Assembly: GCF_023065955.2 (NCBI RefSeq)
Contig: NW_026622974.1
Location: forward strand, 25,079,718 to 25,143,717
Length of the DNA stretch: 64,000 nucleotides
From: Ursus arctos
Taxonomy: Eukaryota > Chordata > Mammalia > Carnivora > Ursidae
Direction: 5' to 3'
A program made the translations under genes and the position numbers. This document shows positions 45,895-56,648 of the stretch, one piece after another (within the stretch, counting starts at the first letter, position 1; the number at the start of each line of letters is the position of its first letter). The notes below the pieces were generated by a model. That model saw only the letters and a list, made by a program, of their open reading frames with translations, was not told where the DNA came from and did no database searches.

Positions 45895-45985
45895 ATTTGT
45901 TGTCAGGTAGTGAGTGAGTCAAACCCAGGCACTATGGCTCCATAGCGTGCATTTTGTACCACTTGATATGCGGCCTCTCAGGGAA
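45895..45985 (+). repeat. MIR SINE 5' part (likely)
   Basis: 'gagtgagtcaaacccaggcactatggctcc' followed by 'taccacttgatatgcggcctctca' resembles the MIR region near its internal promoter box. Confidence 0.55.
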
Positions 45986-46930
45986 GAGAATGATGGCAAG
46001 GATCAGAAGCAACTTTGTAGCATAATGTTTTATGGGGTTGTCTGAGGTAGAATAAGAACAAGAAGGTAAACTTCAATAGAGAGAAGCTGATGAACACAGT
46101 TGAAAAAAGGGGGGCAAAGAAGGAAGGCCAAGATAAAAATTGGGTTTATGGAAAATTCAGATGTCAAAGATAAATTGAAAATTTCCCTAGTGCTTTCTTT
46201 TTTTTTTTCCCCTCCATTCCAGATAACAAAATAGGGCCTGTTTAACTCCTAAAAGAAGCAAGGAAGGGTAATTAAGACATGGCAAGAAAGTGCCCTATTG
46301 TTACTTAACCGGGAATAATAAACCTTGCCCTGTCATGCCCTGCCCTGCCATATATCACAAAAACTGTGGAAATGGTGGTATATTATGTCCTTTGATTCCC
46401 ATTTATGCAGTTAAACAGGAACTTTGTTCATAAAGTGTATCAGTATTCTGAGAATACATTGCTTATGTCTACGTAACCAAAGTAGTCCAAAGGTCATTCA
46501 TTATTTGTATAGAGACAAAATTGGCTATAATAAAGTCTAAAAGTGTATTCAGAAGCAGCACAATTGAAGTAAGTCACTGAAGTGAATGCATGATATGGAA
46601 TCTCTTACTGGGTTGAAAGTAAATAGGCAAAGCATTGGACTAAAAAGAGGAAATGTAAGTCTCTACTTGTAAAGAACGATATAATGAATTAGTTTAACAT
46701 TTGTTTTACCATGTTATTTGATATCAAGATTCAGAAAGGGCAGATTTTCTGATTCTTAGAAAATTAAGTCATCTAAACTTACAGGAATTCTATAGTCATG
46801 TGGCATACACATTCATATTAAAATACAGAGACTATTAATATGTGAATGGTTCCCAGTGTCCCATATTACATAAAAAGATAAAAGGCAGTGATGGCAATAT
46901 AAAATGTTCCTTGTTTTTGTCCCATCCACA
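45986..46930. other. Intronic sequence, nothing recognised
   Basis: Mixed composition, no named repeat, no coding signal. Confidence 0.45.
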
Positions 46931-47419
46931 ACAACAAAAATTTAGTATCTATCCGTGAACAAAAGTGACTGTGAGTGCTGTGGGATCCAATACCATATAC
47001 CTAGGAACCCTGGAGGCCTCCCACCCACCTGTGCACTGGATAATAAGCAGATAGATTTCAGTCTTGACTGGACCCTGTAGTAGCCTATTACTAGCTCTTG
47101 CTCCTCTTGGCTGTAGTCTGGGAACCTCTGGGAAACACTGACTTAGACAATTACCCAGGGTTAAGAAAGCCTTTGTGCAAGTTCAGATTTCCGGAGAAGT
47201 TCCAGCTTTCCATTGAAGCAAAAAAAGTACAAGTTTGGATGCATTTGAATTCTAGCAAGAGGAAGAACTTGTCTTTACATACATCACTTCTCACCCAGGA
47301 TAACGCAGCTTAGATCTATGAGAACCCTTCTTGGCCTGTGATTTTTCCTGCAGAGAAAAAGGAGAACAGATGAGTGAGTACCCAACTTGCCCAGCTGTGT
47401 AGGACATTACCAAAGAGAC

Positions 47420-47444
47420 TTATCTCTCTCTCTCTCTCTCTCTC
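47420..47444. repeat. (TC)n simple repeat
   Basis: About twelve TC units inside the L1 5'UTR-like part. Confidence 0.9.
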
Positions 47445-48042
47445 ACCCCATCTAGAGCACTAATTCAGGAGCTCCATGGCTGGGACGTGGGGTGGAAAGA
47501 GACTGGGAAAGTGGCAGATGGGGCTCTCAGAAGGCATTAAAGGTACTCATTGTACTCTCTGCATCACAGACTCCATTAAAAGTCTGCCCATGAGCTGCTT
47601 GGACAGCTTCACCTGTCCAGCTGGCCATGGGAACCTCCGCCATCCCACATGCCTCACCCACACTCTCCCCTCTACTCTGCAGCTGGCTTCCTGTGTGCAC
47701 TGCTGAAGACAGTAGTGAGAGCAGGCTTTCGCAAACCTGTAGCTATAGGCCAGGAAGAGACCACAAAGGAGCTGTAACACCAGGTTTGGGAAACAAAGGT
47801 AGGGGGTCAGCACTCAGCCTTGTGTGTTGCAGGAAGGAGAGAAGGAATGCAATATTAAGGTCTGCCACAAGAGGGAGCAAGAAGTATGGAGCAGATGTAT
47901 CCATGGAAAGTCTGAGAAAGCCTCAGAAATTCTGGCAGGACTGGAGAAAGGTATTTCTGCCCTGAAGATCATTAGTAAATACTGGAGGAGGTGGCTACTA
48001 CTTCAAATGTTAAGGTAGCAATGCAAAACTCCAAAGAACGTG

Positions 48043-48221
48043 AGGGGCGCCTAGGTCCCTCAGTCGGTTAAATATCTGACTCTTGATTTTGGCTCAGGTC
48101 GTGACATCAAACACCACATCAGACTTCGCACTCTGTGTGGCGCCTACCTAAGATTCTTTCTCTCCCTCTGCCCCTCCCCCTCAAAAAAAGAAGAAAAGAA
48201 AAAAGAAAGAAAGAAAAAACC
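48043..48221 (+). repeat. Carnivoran SINE, older diverged subtype
   Basis: Starts at ggggcgcctaggtccctcag and ends in an A/G-rich tail. The flanks aactccaaagaacgtga (48025) and aactccaaagaacctga (48222) differ at one base. Confidence 0.93.
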
Positions 48222-50815
48222 CAACTCCAAAGAACCTGAAACACCGTGACATCACCAAAGGATCACAGTCCTCCAGTAACTAAACCCAAAAACATGGAAA
48301 TCTTTGATTTACCTAATAAAGAATTCAACATAGCTATTTAAAGGAAACTCAGTGAGCTTCAAGAAAACACAGAAAGACAATTAATCAAAATCAGGAAAAC
48401 AATACACAAAATGAGAAGATTAACAGATAGAAATTATAAAGAACCAAAAACAAATTCTGGAGCTGAAGAATTCAGTGACTAAAATGATAAATGCAACAGA
48501 TAGCACAGTCACAGCAGAATGCACCAAACAGAAAAAAGAATCTGTAATAAAAGATAGGAACTTGAAATGCCAATCAGAGGAGAGCAAAGAAAAAAGAATG
48601 AAAAAGAATGGAGAAATCCTGTCTGATCTATGAGATACCATCAAAAGAAATAATTTTTAATAATTGCAGTTCCAGAAGCAAAAGAGAGGGAGAAGGGGAC
48701 AAAAAGCCTACTTAAATAATTACTGAAAGTTTTCCAAACATGGGAAGATATTTGGATATCCAAGTACATAAGGTTATAGGTCACCAAACCAACTAAATCT
48801 AAAGAGATCCTCTCCAAGATACATTATAATAAAACTGTCAAAAATCAGAGACAAAAGGATAATCTTGAAAGTCGCAAGAACAAGAAGATTATAACTTATA
48901 GTCAGTGGAGTTGTTAGCAAAAACCTTATAGAGCAGAAGAGAGTGAGATTATATATGAATAAGAATGCTTAAAAAAATAACTGCCAATCAAAATACTCTT
49001 TCTGGCAAAGTTATCTCTAATAAATGAAGTAGAAATAAGAATATTCCTAGACATAAGCTGAGGTAATTCATCACTGTTAGACCTGCCTTATAAGAAATGC
49101 AGAAAAGAATTTGCAAACTAAAATGATAGGGTACTAATTACAACATAAAAAAACATATGAAAGTATATAATATGCCAGTAAAGCTAAGTGTACAGTCGAA
49201 TTCACCGTACTCTAATACAATAATGTGGTATGTTAATCACTTAATCCTGATGTAAAGTTTAAAGGACAAGCATGTTAAAAATAACTATAGCTAGAGTAAT
49301 TTGTTAATGAATACACATTATTAAAAGTGGTAAATTATGACATCAGAAACATAAAAGAAGGACAATAAAAGGTTAGAGTTTTTGAATGAGATTGAAGTTA
49401 AATTGTTATCAGTATAAAATAAACTGTTACATCTACAAGGTGTTTTGTGTAAGCCTTATGATAACCACAAAGCAGAAACCTACAGTAGATCACAAAAGAT
49501 AAAGAGACCCAAAGCACAGCACTATTGAAAATCATCAGTTCACAAAGGAAGGCAGCAAGAGAGGAAGAAGAGAACTATAAAACAGCCAGAAAACAACTAA
49601 TAAGATGGCATTAGTAAATCCTTACGTATCCTTACATTTAGAGTATGTAAATGGATTGAATTCTCCAATCAAAAGTCAGAGAGTGGCTGAGTGGATTTAA
49701 AAAAGCACCAACTATATGCTGCCTACAAGAGACTCACTTCAGCTTTAAGGACCTACATGGAAGCAAAGTGAAGTGATGGAAAAAGATTCAATGTAAGGAG
49801 AGACCACAAAAGAACAAGGATATCTACACTTTTTTTTAAGGATAGGTATATTTATATCACACAAAATAGACTTTAAGCCGAAATGGTAACAGGAGACAAA
49901 GAAGGTCATTATATAATGAAAAAGGGGTCAGTTCATGAAGAAGATCTAACCATTTTAAGTATATATGGACCCAGCATTGGAGCACCTAAATATACTAAGT
50001 AGATACTAACAGATCTGAAGGGAGAAATAGAAAGCAATACAGTAATAGTAGGGGACTTCAGTACCTCACTTTCAACAATGGAGATATCATCCAGATAGAA
50101 AATCAATGAGGAAACATTGGACTTAAACCATAATCAGACCAAATGGACCTAACAAACATATATAAATATGTTACTTCAACAAGAGCAGAATATATTTTTT
50201 TCTCAGGTGTACACAGAACATTCTTCAGGATAGATCATATGATAGGTCAAAAAAGTAAGTCTTAGCAAATTTAAAAAGATTGAAATCATACCAAGTATCT
50301 TTTTCAACCACAATAGTATGAAACTAGAAATCAATAAATAGAAGGAAATCTGGGAAAATCACAAATATGTGGAGGTTAAACAACACTTCTGAATAACCAG
50401 TGGGTAAAAAATCTCAAATAAATAACTTTTCACATCAAGGAACTAGAAAAGGAACAAACTAAACCCAAAGTTAGCAGAAGGAAGGAAATAACAAATATTA
50501 GAACAGAAATAAATGAAAGAAGATAAGAGAAACAATAAGAAAAATCAACAAAGAACTGAGTTTTTTTTGAAAGGATAAAATCAACACCTTTAGCTAGATG
50601 CAAAAAAAAAAAACAAGATGCAAATAACTAAAATATGAAATGAAAGAGGAGACAGTACAAATTTTTACCACCGAAATACAAAGGATCACGAGAGACTAAT
50701 TTGAAAAATTATAAATCAACAAATTGGATAACCTAGATGAAATGGATAAATTCCTAGAAACATAAATCTACCAAAGCTAAATCATGAAGAAATAGAAAAT
50801 CTGAACAGGCCAATA

Positions 50816-51076
50816 ATGAGTAAAGAGATTGGATCAGTTACCAACAATTTTTCAGCAAAGAGAAGCCTAGGAAAAGGTGTCTTCAGTGGTGAATTCTACC
50901 AAATATGTAAAGAATTGAAGCTAATCTTTCTCAAATTCTTCCAGAAAATCGAAAAGGAAGGAACACTTCCAAACTCATTTTACAATGACAGCATTACCCT
51001 GATACCAAAGCCAGATAAAGAGAATACAAAAGAAGTAAACTACGGTCCAATATCCCTGATGAATACAGAAAATTGA
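50816..51076 (+). pseudogene. L1 ORF2 reverse-transcriptase remnant
   Basis: The longest surviving ORF2 piece of the L1 above. It retains GEFYQICKELKLIFLKFFQK and the RT-typical ITLIPKPDKENTKEVNYGPI then SLMN (the usual RPISLMN reads GPISLMN). It ends at a premature stop just before the SINE at 51085. Confidence 0.88.
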
Positions 51077-51084
51077 ACATGGAA

Positions 51085-51296
51085 AAATTCTTTTTTTTAA
51101 ATGTCTTTTCTTAAAGATTTTTATTTATTTATCTGACAGAGACAGCGAGAGAGGGAACACAAGCAGGGTGAGTGTGAAAGGAAGAAGCAGGCTTACTGCT
51201 GAGCAAGGAGACTGATGCGGGACTCAGTCCCAGGACTGGGATCATGACCTGAGCCGAACACAGACACCCAACAACGGAGCCACCCAGGCGCCCCCA
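51085..51296 (-). repeat. Carnivoran SINE inside the L1
   Basis: Antisense copy. The flanks aacatggaaaaattc (about 51077) and aacatgctaaaattc (about 51298) form an imperfect duplication. Confidence 0.94.
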
Positions 51297-51736
51297 AACA
51301 TGCTAAAATTCTTAACAAAATATTAGCAAACTGAATTTAGCAACAGATTAAAAGGATCATACACCGTGATCACATGAGACTTATCCCTGGGATCAAGGAT
51401 GGCTCAATATATGCAAATCAATAAATGTGATACACCACATTAATAAAATAAAATATTAAATTATATGATCATCACAATAAATGCAGAAAAAGCATTTGAC
51501 AAAATACAATATCCTTTCATGGTAAAAACTCTCAACAAATTGGGTATAGAAGGAATGTACCTCAATATAATAATAATATGACAACCCACAGCTAATATCC
51601 TGCTCAGTGGTGAAAAGTTGACAGCTTTTCCTTTAATATCACGAATAGGATAAGGATTCCCATTTTCATCGCTCCTATTCAACAAAGTACTAGAAGTCCT
51701 AACCAGCACAGTGAGACAATAAAAAGCAATAAAAGG

Positions 51737-51936
51737 GGGGCACCTGGGTGGCACAGCGGTTAAGCGTCTGCCTTCGGCTCAGGGCGTGATCCCAGCGATC
51801 TGGGATCGAGCCCCACATCAGGCTCTTCCGCTATGAGCCTGCTTCTTCCTCTCCCACTCCCCCTGCTTGTGTTCCCTCTCTCGCTGGCTGTCTCTATCTC
51901 TGTCGAATAAATAAATAAAATCTTAAAAAAAAAAAA
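51737..51936 (+). repeat. Carnivoran SINE inside the L1
   Basis: Sense younger-subtype copy. aaaagcaataaaagg occurs at 51722-51736 and 51937-51951. Confidence 0.97.
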
Positions 51937-52770
51937 AAAAGCAATAAAAGGCATCCAAATCAGAAAGGAAGAAGTAAAATTGTCTGTGGTTGCATATGAT
52001 ATGATCTTATATATATTTAAAAAATGCTTATGACTCCATCATAAAACTGTTGGAATTAATCAACAAATACAGTAAAGTTGCAGGTACAAAATCAGCATGC
52101 AAAACTTCGTTGGCATTCTGTACACTAACAATGAAATACGTAAAAAAGAAATAAAGAGAACAGTCCCATTCATAATAGCATCAAATATAAGAAAATACTT
52201 AGGAATAAATTTAGCCAAGGGGCTGTAAGATCTATTACTGAAAATGATAAGACTTGATGAAAGAAATTGAAGACACAAACACATGGAAAGATATTCCATG
52301 TTCATTGATCAGAAGAATTAAAATTGTTAAATATCCATACTACCTAAAGCCATCTATAGTTTCAGTTCAATCCCTATCAAAATTCCAATAGTATTTTTCA
52401 CAGAAATAGAAAAAAACACAATTCTAAAATTTATATGGAACCACAGAGGACCCCAGATAACCAAAGCAATACTGCGAAAGAAGAGCAAAGCTGAAGGCAT
52501 CACATTTCCTGATTTCAAGTTATACAACAAAGATGTAGTAATGAAAACTGTATGGTACTGGCATAAAAATAGACAAATGGAAACAAATTTAGTCCAGAAA
52601 TAAAACCTTCCATATATGGCCAACTAACAGTTGACAGGAGAGCCAAGAATACTCACTGGGGAGAGGATGGTCTCTTCAATATGTGGTGTTGGGAAAACTG
52701 GATAACCACATGCAAAAAAATGAAATTGGACCCCTGTCTTAAGCTGCTCACAAAAATTAGCTCAAAGTGA

Positions 52771-52959
52771 ATGAAAGACTTAAACATAAGACCTGAAACC
52801 ATAAAACTCCTAGAGGAAAACATAGGGAAAAAGCTCCCTAGTGACATTGGTTTTGGCGATGTTATTTTGGATTTGACACCGAAAGCAAAGGCAAACATAA
52901 ACCAAGTGGGACTACATCAAACTAAAAAGCTTCTGCAAAGCAATGAAATGGCAACCTAA
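52771..52959 (+). pseudogene. L1 ORF2 C-terminal remnant
   Basis: NIRPETIKLLEENIGKKLPS is typical of the ORF2 C-terminal part. It is followed by a diverged DFKAKA-like stretch ([20 protein letters not shown]). Open but short. Confidence 0.82.
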
Positions 52960-53012
52960 TGAATGGGAGAAAATATTTGAAAGTCATATATCTGATAAGG
53001 GGTTAATATTTT

Positions 53013-53141
53013 TTTTTTATGATGATTTTTTATTATATTATGTTAGTCACCATACAGTACATCCCCGGTTTTCAATGTAAGGCTCGATGATTCATTAGTT
53101 GTGTATAACACCTAGTGCACCATGCAATATGTGCCCTCCAT
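53013..53141 (-). mobile_element. Young carnivoran L1, about 130-bp 3' end only
   Basis: Antisense 3' terminus ('ttgtgtataacacctagtgcaccatgc', 'caccatacagtacatccccgg'). It is flanked by the 13-base duplication gggttaatatttt at 53000-53012 and 53142-53154. A severely 5'-truncated insertion in the older L1. Confidence 0.93.
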
Positions 53142-53656
53142 GGGTTAATATTTTAAAATATATAAAGAACTCGTGCAACTCAACAGAAAAAAATCTGATT
53201 AAAAATGTAAAGAGGAACTGAATAACCATTTATGCAGAGACATACAAACAACCAATAGGTATATGAAAAGATGCTCAATGTCACTAATCATCCAGGAAGT
53301 GCAAATCAAAATCACAATGAGTTATCACCTCATACTTGTTAGAATGGCTGTTATAAAAAATCAAGAAATAACAAGTGTTGGCAGGGATGTGGAGAAAACA
53401 GAACCCTTGTGCACTGTTGGTATGCATGTAAATTGGTGCAGCCAGTATGGCAAACAGTGTGGGAGTTTGTTAAAATAGAACTACCCTTTGATCTAGCAAT
53501 ATCATTTCCAGGTACATATCCAAAGGAAAAGAAAACAGGATCTCAAAGAGATACCTGCACTGCCATGTTTTTGCAGCATTATTCCCAATAGCCAAGACAT
53601 GGAAATAATCTAAGTGTCCATCAATGGATGCCTGGATAAAGAAGAGATAGTGTATA

Positions 53657-53860
53657 CAGGTTTCCCCTGCTATCAAAGTTTGCTTTAATGCCGCTGTGCT
53701 TTTAGGAAAGACCTACATTAGTTACCTGTTTTCTGACCAAAAGAAATACCAAGAAGATTTTTGGTTTTATAAAATGGTCATTGCTTCTTCACTTTATGCC
53801 ATTTCAGCTTAAGAAAGGTTTCATTAGGAATCCTTTATTTTGGATAGTGGGGGAAACCTG
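53657..53860. mobile_element. MITE-like element with terminal inverted repeats and TA duplication
   Basis: The left end caggtttcccctgctatc and right end ggatagtgggggaaacctg are inverted repeats with two or three mismatches. TA (or TATA) flanks both sides. It is 204 bases long with no coding capacity. The TA target suggests the Tc1/mariner superfamily. Confidence 0.88.
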
Positions 53861-53903
53861 TATATACAATGAAATATTATTCAACTATTAGAAAGGACAT
53901 CTT

Positions 53904-54102
53904 GGGCACCTGGGTGGCTCAGTCAGTTAAGGATCTGCCTTTGACTCAGGTCATGATCCTGGGGTCCTGAGATTGAGTCCTACATCCGGCTCCCTGCTCA
54001 GCGGGGAGTCTGCTTCTCCCTCTGCCTGCTGCTCCCCCTGCTTGTGTCCTCTCTCTCTCTCTCTCTCTCTGTCAAATAAATATTTTTTAAAAAGGAAAAG
54101 AA
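53904..54102 (+). repeat. Carnivoran SINE, older subtype, inside the L1
   Basis: Sense copy starting tgggcacctgggtggctcag. gaaaggacatc flanks it at about 53891 and 54104. Confidence 0.95.
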
Positions 54103-54595
54103 AGAAAGGACATCCTGCCATTGCAACAACACAGATGGACCTTGAGGGCATTACGCTAAGGGAAAAATAATACAGAGAAAAACAAATACTGGATGATACC
54201 ACTTACATGTAGACTCTAAAAAAACTGAGCTCATGGAAACAGAGATTAGAATGGTGATTACCAGAGGTGGAAGAAGGGTGATGTGAAATAGGGAGCTATT
54301 GTTCAAAGGGTACAGACTTCCAGTTATAAGATAAATAATTTCTGGGGTCTAATGTACAGTGTGGTACTTCAGTTAACAGTACTCTATACTTGAAAGTTGC
54401 TAAATAAGAGTAGATCTTAATTGTTCTCACCACAAAAAAGAAATGGTAATTATGTGACATGATGGAGGTGTTAGCTAATGCTAAGGTGGTAATCATCTTG
54501 CAATATGTAAGTGTATCAAAATCAACACATTGTACACCTTAAACTTACACAATGTTGTATTTCAGTTATCTCTCAATATAGCTGGGGAAAAAAGA

Positions 54596-54729
54596 TTAAA
54601 GGTATTTAATATAAGTGAAAGATGTCTTTGTCATTCCAAACTGAAATATGGAATTATCAAGTGAGATAACTTATAAAAACCAAAAATAAATTGAAATTAT
54701 AATGAAGTTTTTGTTTGTCAAGAACTGTA
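54596..54729. other. Intronic sequence, nothing recognised
   Basis: Short AT-rich interval after the L1 tail. Confidence 0.5.
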
Positions 54730-55210
54730 AAGGATCTGAGATCTGTAAAGGACCTACGAGCAAATAAGGTAACCTGCCATAGAATGATTAATGCTGTCAG
54801 AAGATACGATATCAGAGACAAAGGACTTTATTACAGCAATAGCATAACCTTAGTATTATCATTTGCACTTGTTTCTTGAGCCCCAGTTTCCACAGCCCAA
54901 CATAAAGCCAGGTTCACACTAGTGTATTGCAGGAGAAAAACTTTGTGCTTAAGGGTCCCAAATATTTTATAATGGACGTGGGCATGCTTGCTGTTTGCTC
55001 CAAAGGGAATCTTTATCTACCAAGGCTGTAAGCAAACCTGCCCTTTGCTCCTAAGGAAGACATATCTCCATCTTCCCAGGCTGTTTTCAATATAAATATC
55101 CTTGAAAAGATAGTCTCCAACAAGGACAATCATTCTGCTCACAAGACTTGCAGAAATGTAAGAGACCTTGAAGAATTGTTTTTCACCAGTGTCTTACAGA
55201 GAACTCATTT
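54730..55210. repeat. LTR-like repeat, family and strand unassigned
   Basis: 'ctgtcagaagatacgatatcagagacaaaggactttattac' and 'ttgagccccagtttccacag' recall old mammalian endogenous-retrovirus LTR text. No retroviral gene is present. Confidence 0.45.
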
Positions 55211-55524
55211 TCACTGCCCTCAACAACTTTACTGATCTTTATTGCTAGTATTTCCAAAAGTGCCTATGTTACAGTGCTTCCCAGTGTGCCAGCAGAGATG
55301 CCATATTTAATGTGTATGGTAGCTTGTGCCTAGTTAAGTCCAATGTTAAGATGAAATATGCCCTTTACAGACTTGGAGAGCCAGGTTTTGTGCTTTGTTT
55401 TAGCATTGCAGACTTGCATTCTGCCCTGAGCAAGCTCTTGTTAGGGCTGGTAGAATAAGACAAAATAGCAAGTATCCTTTCAAGGACAACTTGAATAAAT
55501 CTTTAGTTCTGTCCTGCCAAATAC
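55211..55524. other. Intronic sequence, nothing recognised
   Basis: No repeat or coding signal named. Confidence 0.45.
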
Positions 55525-55790
55525 TTTGGGTTGCCAGATAAAATACAGAGTACCTGATTAAATTTTAAAATAGGTAAACAACAAACAATTTTTAGTATAA
55601 ATATGTCCTACGTAGTGTTTGGGAAATACTTATAGTAAAAAACTATTTGTATTTCAGTGTCCTGTTTGGTAGAATTGCCAAATATAGCAAATAAAAATAA
55701 AGGATGCCTAGTTACATCTGAATTCTAGATACGTAGCAAATTATTTTTCATTGTAAGTATGTCTCATGGAGCCCTATCAAATAGTATACC
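55525..55790. repeat. Palindromic MITE-like repeat
   Basis: 'gttgccagataaaatacag...' and the later 'cctgtttggtagaattgcc' form inverted arms around 'tagtataaatatgtcc...ggaaatacttatagta'. A partial second copy follows ('aataaaaataaaggatgcctagttacatctgaattctagata'). It resembles a known old mammalian palindromic element that I do not name. Confidence 0.6.
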
Positions 55791-56109
55791 AAAGCATCAA
55801 AGAAGGATTTAACCTTGTTTTATATATTTTGGGATGAATGAAGTATGTCTTATGGAGGTACAGAAAATGGAATGGAATTTCTTGGTTGAGAAGAAAACTG
55901 ATTTTGAGCTTAGTAATCTTGTGGGGAAACAGAACATGTGTAAATACATGGCTTTACTCACTATGCACTAATATCTGTGGTTCTAAGCTAAAGCAAAGAA
56001 ATTCAAGTTGATGTGGTGCTTTTGCTGTTTGGTTACTTAATATTCTATGGTACTGCTCATTTAAACTCTTCCATTTAATGAGCCTTTCTTTAGACTGTAA
56101 AATGAAAAT
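55791..56109. other. Intronic sequence, nothing recognised
   Basis: No feature seen. Confidence 0.45.
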
Positions 56110-56202
56110 AAAATAATATCTCAAACTATACAGTTCTCAGAATTAAAGTTTTAAAATTTTTCATTGATCTCTGTACAATCCTCTAAATTTCTTAAATTTA
56201 TT

Positions 56203-56403
56203 TTTTTTTATTTTTTTTTAAGATTTAATTTATTTGAGAGAGAGAGAGAGAGATCGTGAGAGCGAGCATGAACAAGGGCAGGAGAGAGGGAGAAGCAGGC
56301 TCCCCACTGAGCAGGGAGGCTGATGGGGGCTTGATCCCAGTACTCTGAGATCAGGACCTGAGCCAAAGGCATACACTTAACTGACTGTGCCACCCAGGCA
56401 CCC
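56203..56403 (-). repeat. Carnivoran SINE, older subtype (pair, left)
   Basis: Antisense copy with a GA run at 56236-56252. It ends ccacccaggcacccc. cctctaaattt precedes it and cctaaatttt follows. Confidence 0.94.
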
Positions 56404-56411
56404 CTAAATTT

Positions 56412-56600
56412 TTTTTTAGAGAGATCGGGGGAGGGGTAGAGAGAGAGGGAGCAAGAGAATCCCAAGCAGGCACTACATTCATCATGGAGCCCAACACAGG
56501 GCTCCATCTGATCCCATGACCCCAAGATCATGACCTGAGCCGAAATCAGGAGTCTGAACACTTAACTGCCTGAGCCACCCAGGCACACCCCCCCCCCCCC
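56412..56600 (-). repeat. Carnivoran SINE, older subtype (pair, right)
   Basis: Antisense copy ending in ccacccaggcacac and a C run of about 15 bases. It is followed by cctctaaatttt. Confidence 0.94.
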
Positions 56601-56648
56601 CCGCCATTCCTCTAAATTTTAGTGTGAACTTAAAACTGCTCTAAAAAA

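Larger units (their letters stand above)
46935..54595 (+). mobile_element. Near-full-length degenerate L1 with nested insertions
   Basis: L1 parts appear in order. 46935-48040 is 5'UTR-like and GC-richer ('ccacaagagggagcaagaag', 'gaggtggctactacttcaaatg'). 48230-49100 is a decayed ORF1. 49350-53000 is decayed ORF2 (endonuclease, reverse transcriptase, C-terminal part). 53155-54595 is 3'UTR, ending 'cacattgtacaccttaaacttacacaatgttg' and an A-rich tail. Many stops and indels make it dead. Insertions occur at 48043, 51085, 51737, 53013, 53657 and 53904. I believe it is of the older L1M type. Confidence 0.88.
56110..56648 (+). repeat. L1 3' end, sense, split by two SINEs
   Basis: 'attgatctctgtacaatcctctaaattt' before the SINE pair and 'ctctaaattttagtgtgaacttaaaactgctctaaaaaa' after it match an L1 3' terminus with its A tail at 56643-56648. 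Confidence 0.7.

Noticed and set aside
52653..52898. Minus-strand frames opposite L1 ORF2 (for example 52060, 52354, 52653, 59800)
   Set aside because: Shadows of degenerate L1 ORF2 on the other strand.
56208..56561. 117-codon minus-strand frame with repeated WVAQSVKCMPLAQV-like text
   Set aside because: Translation of two antisense SINEs. The same peptide-like words appear at every SINE in the window.
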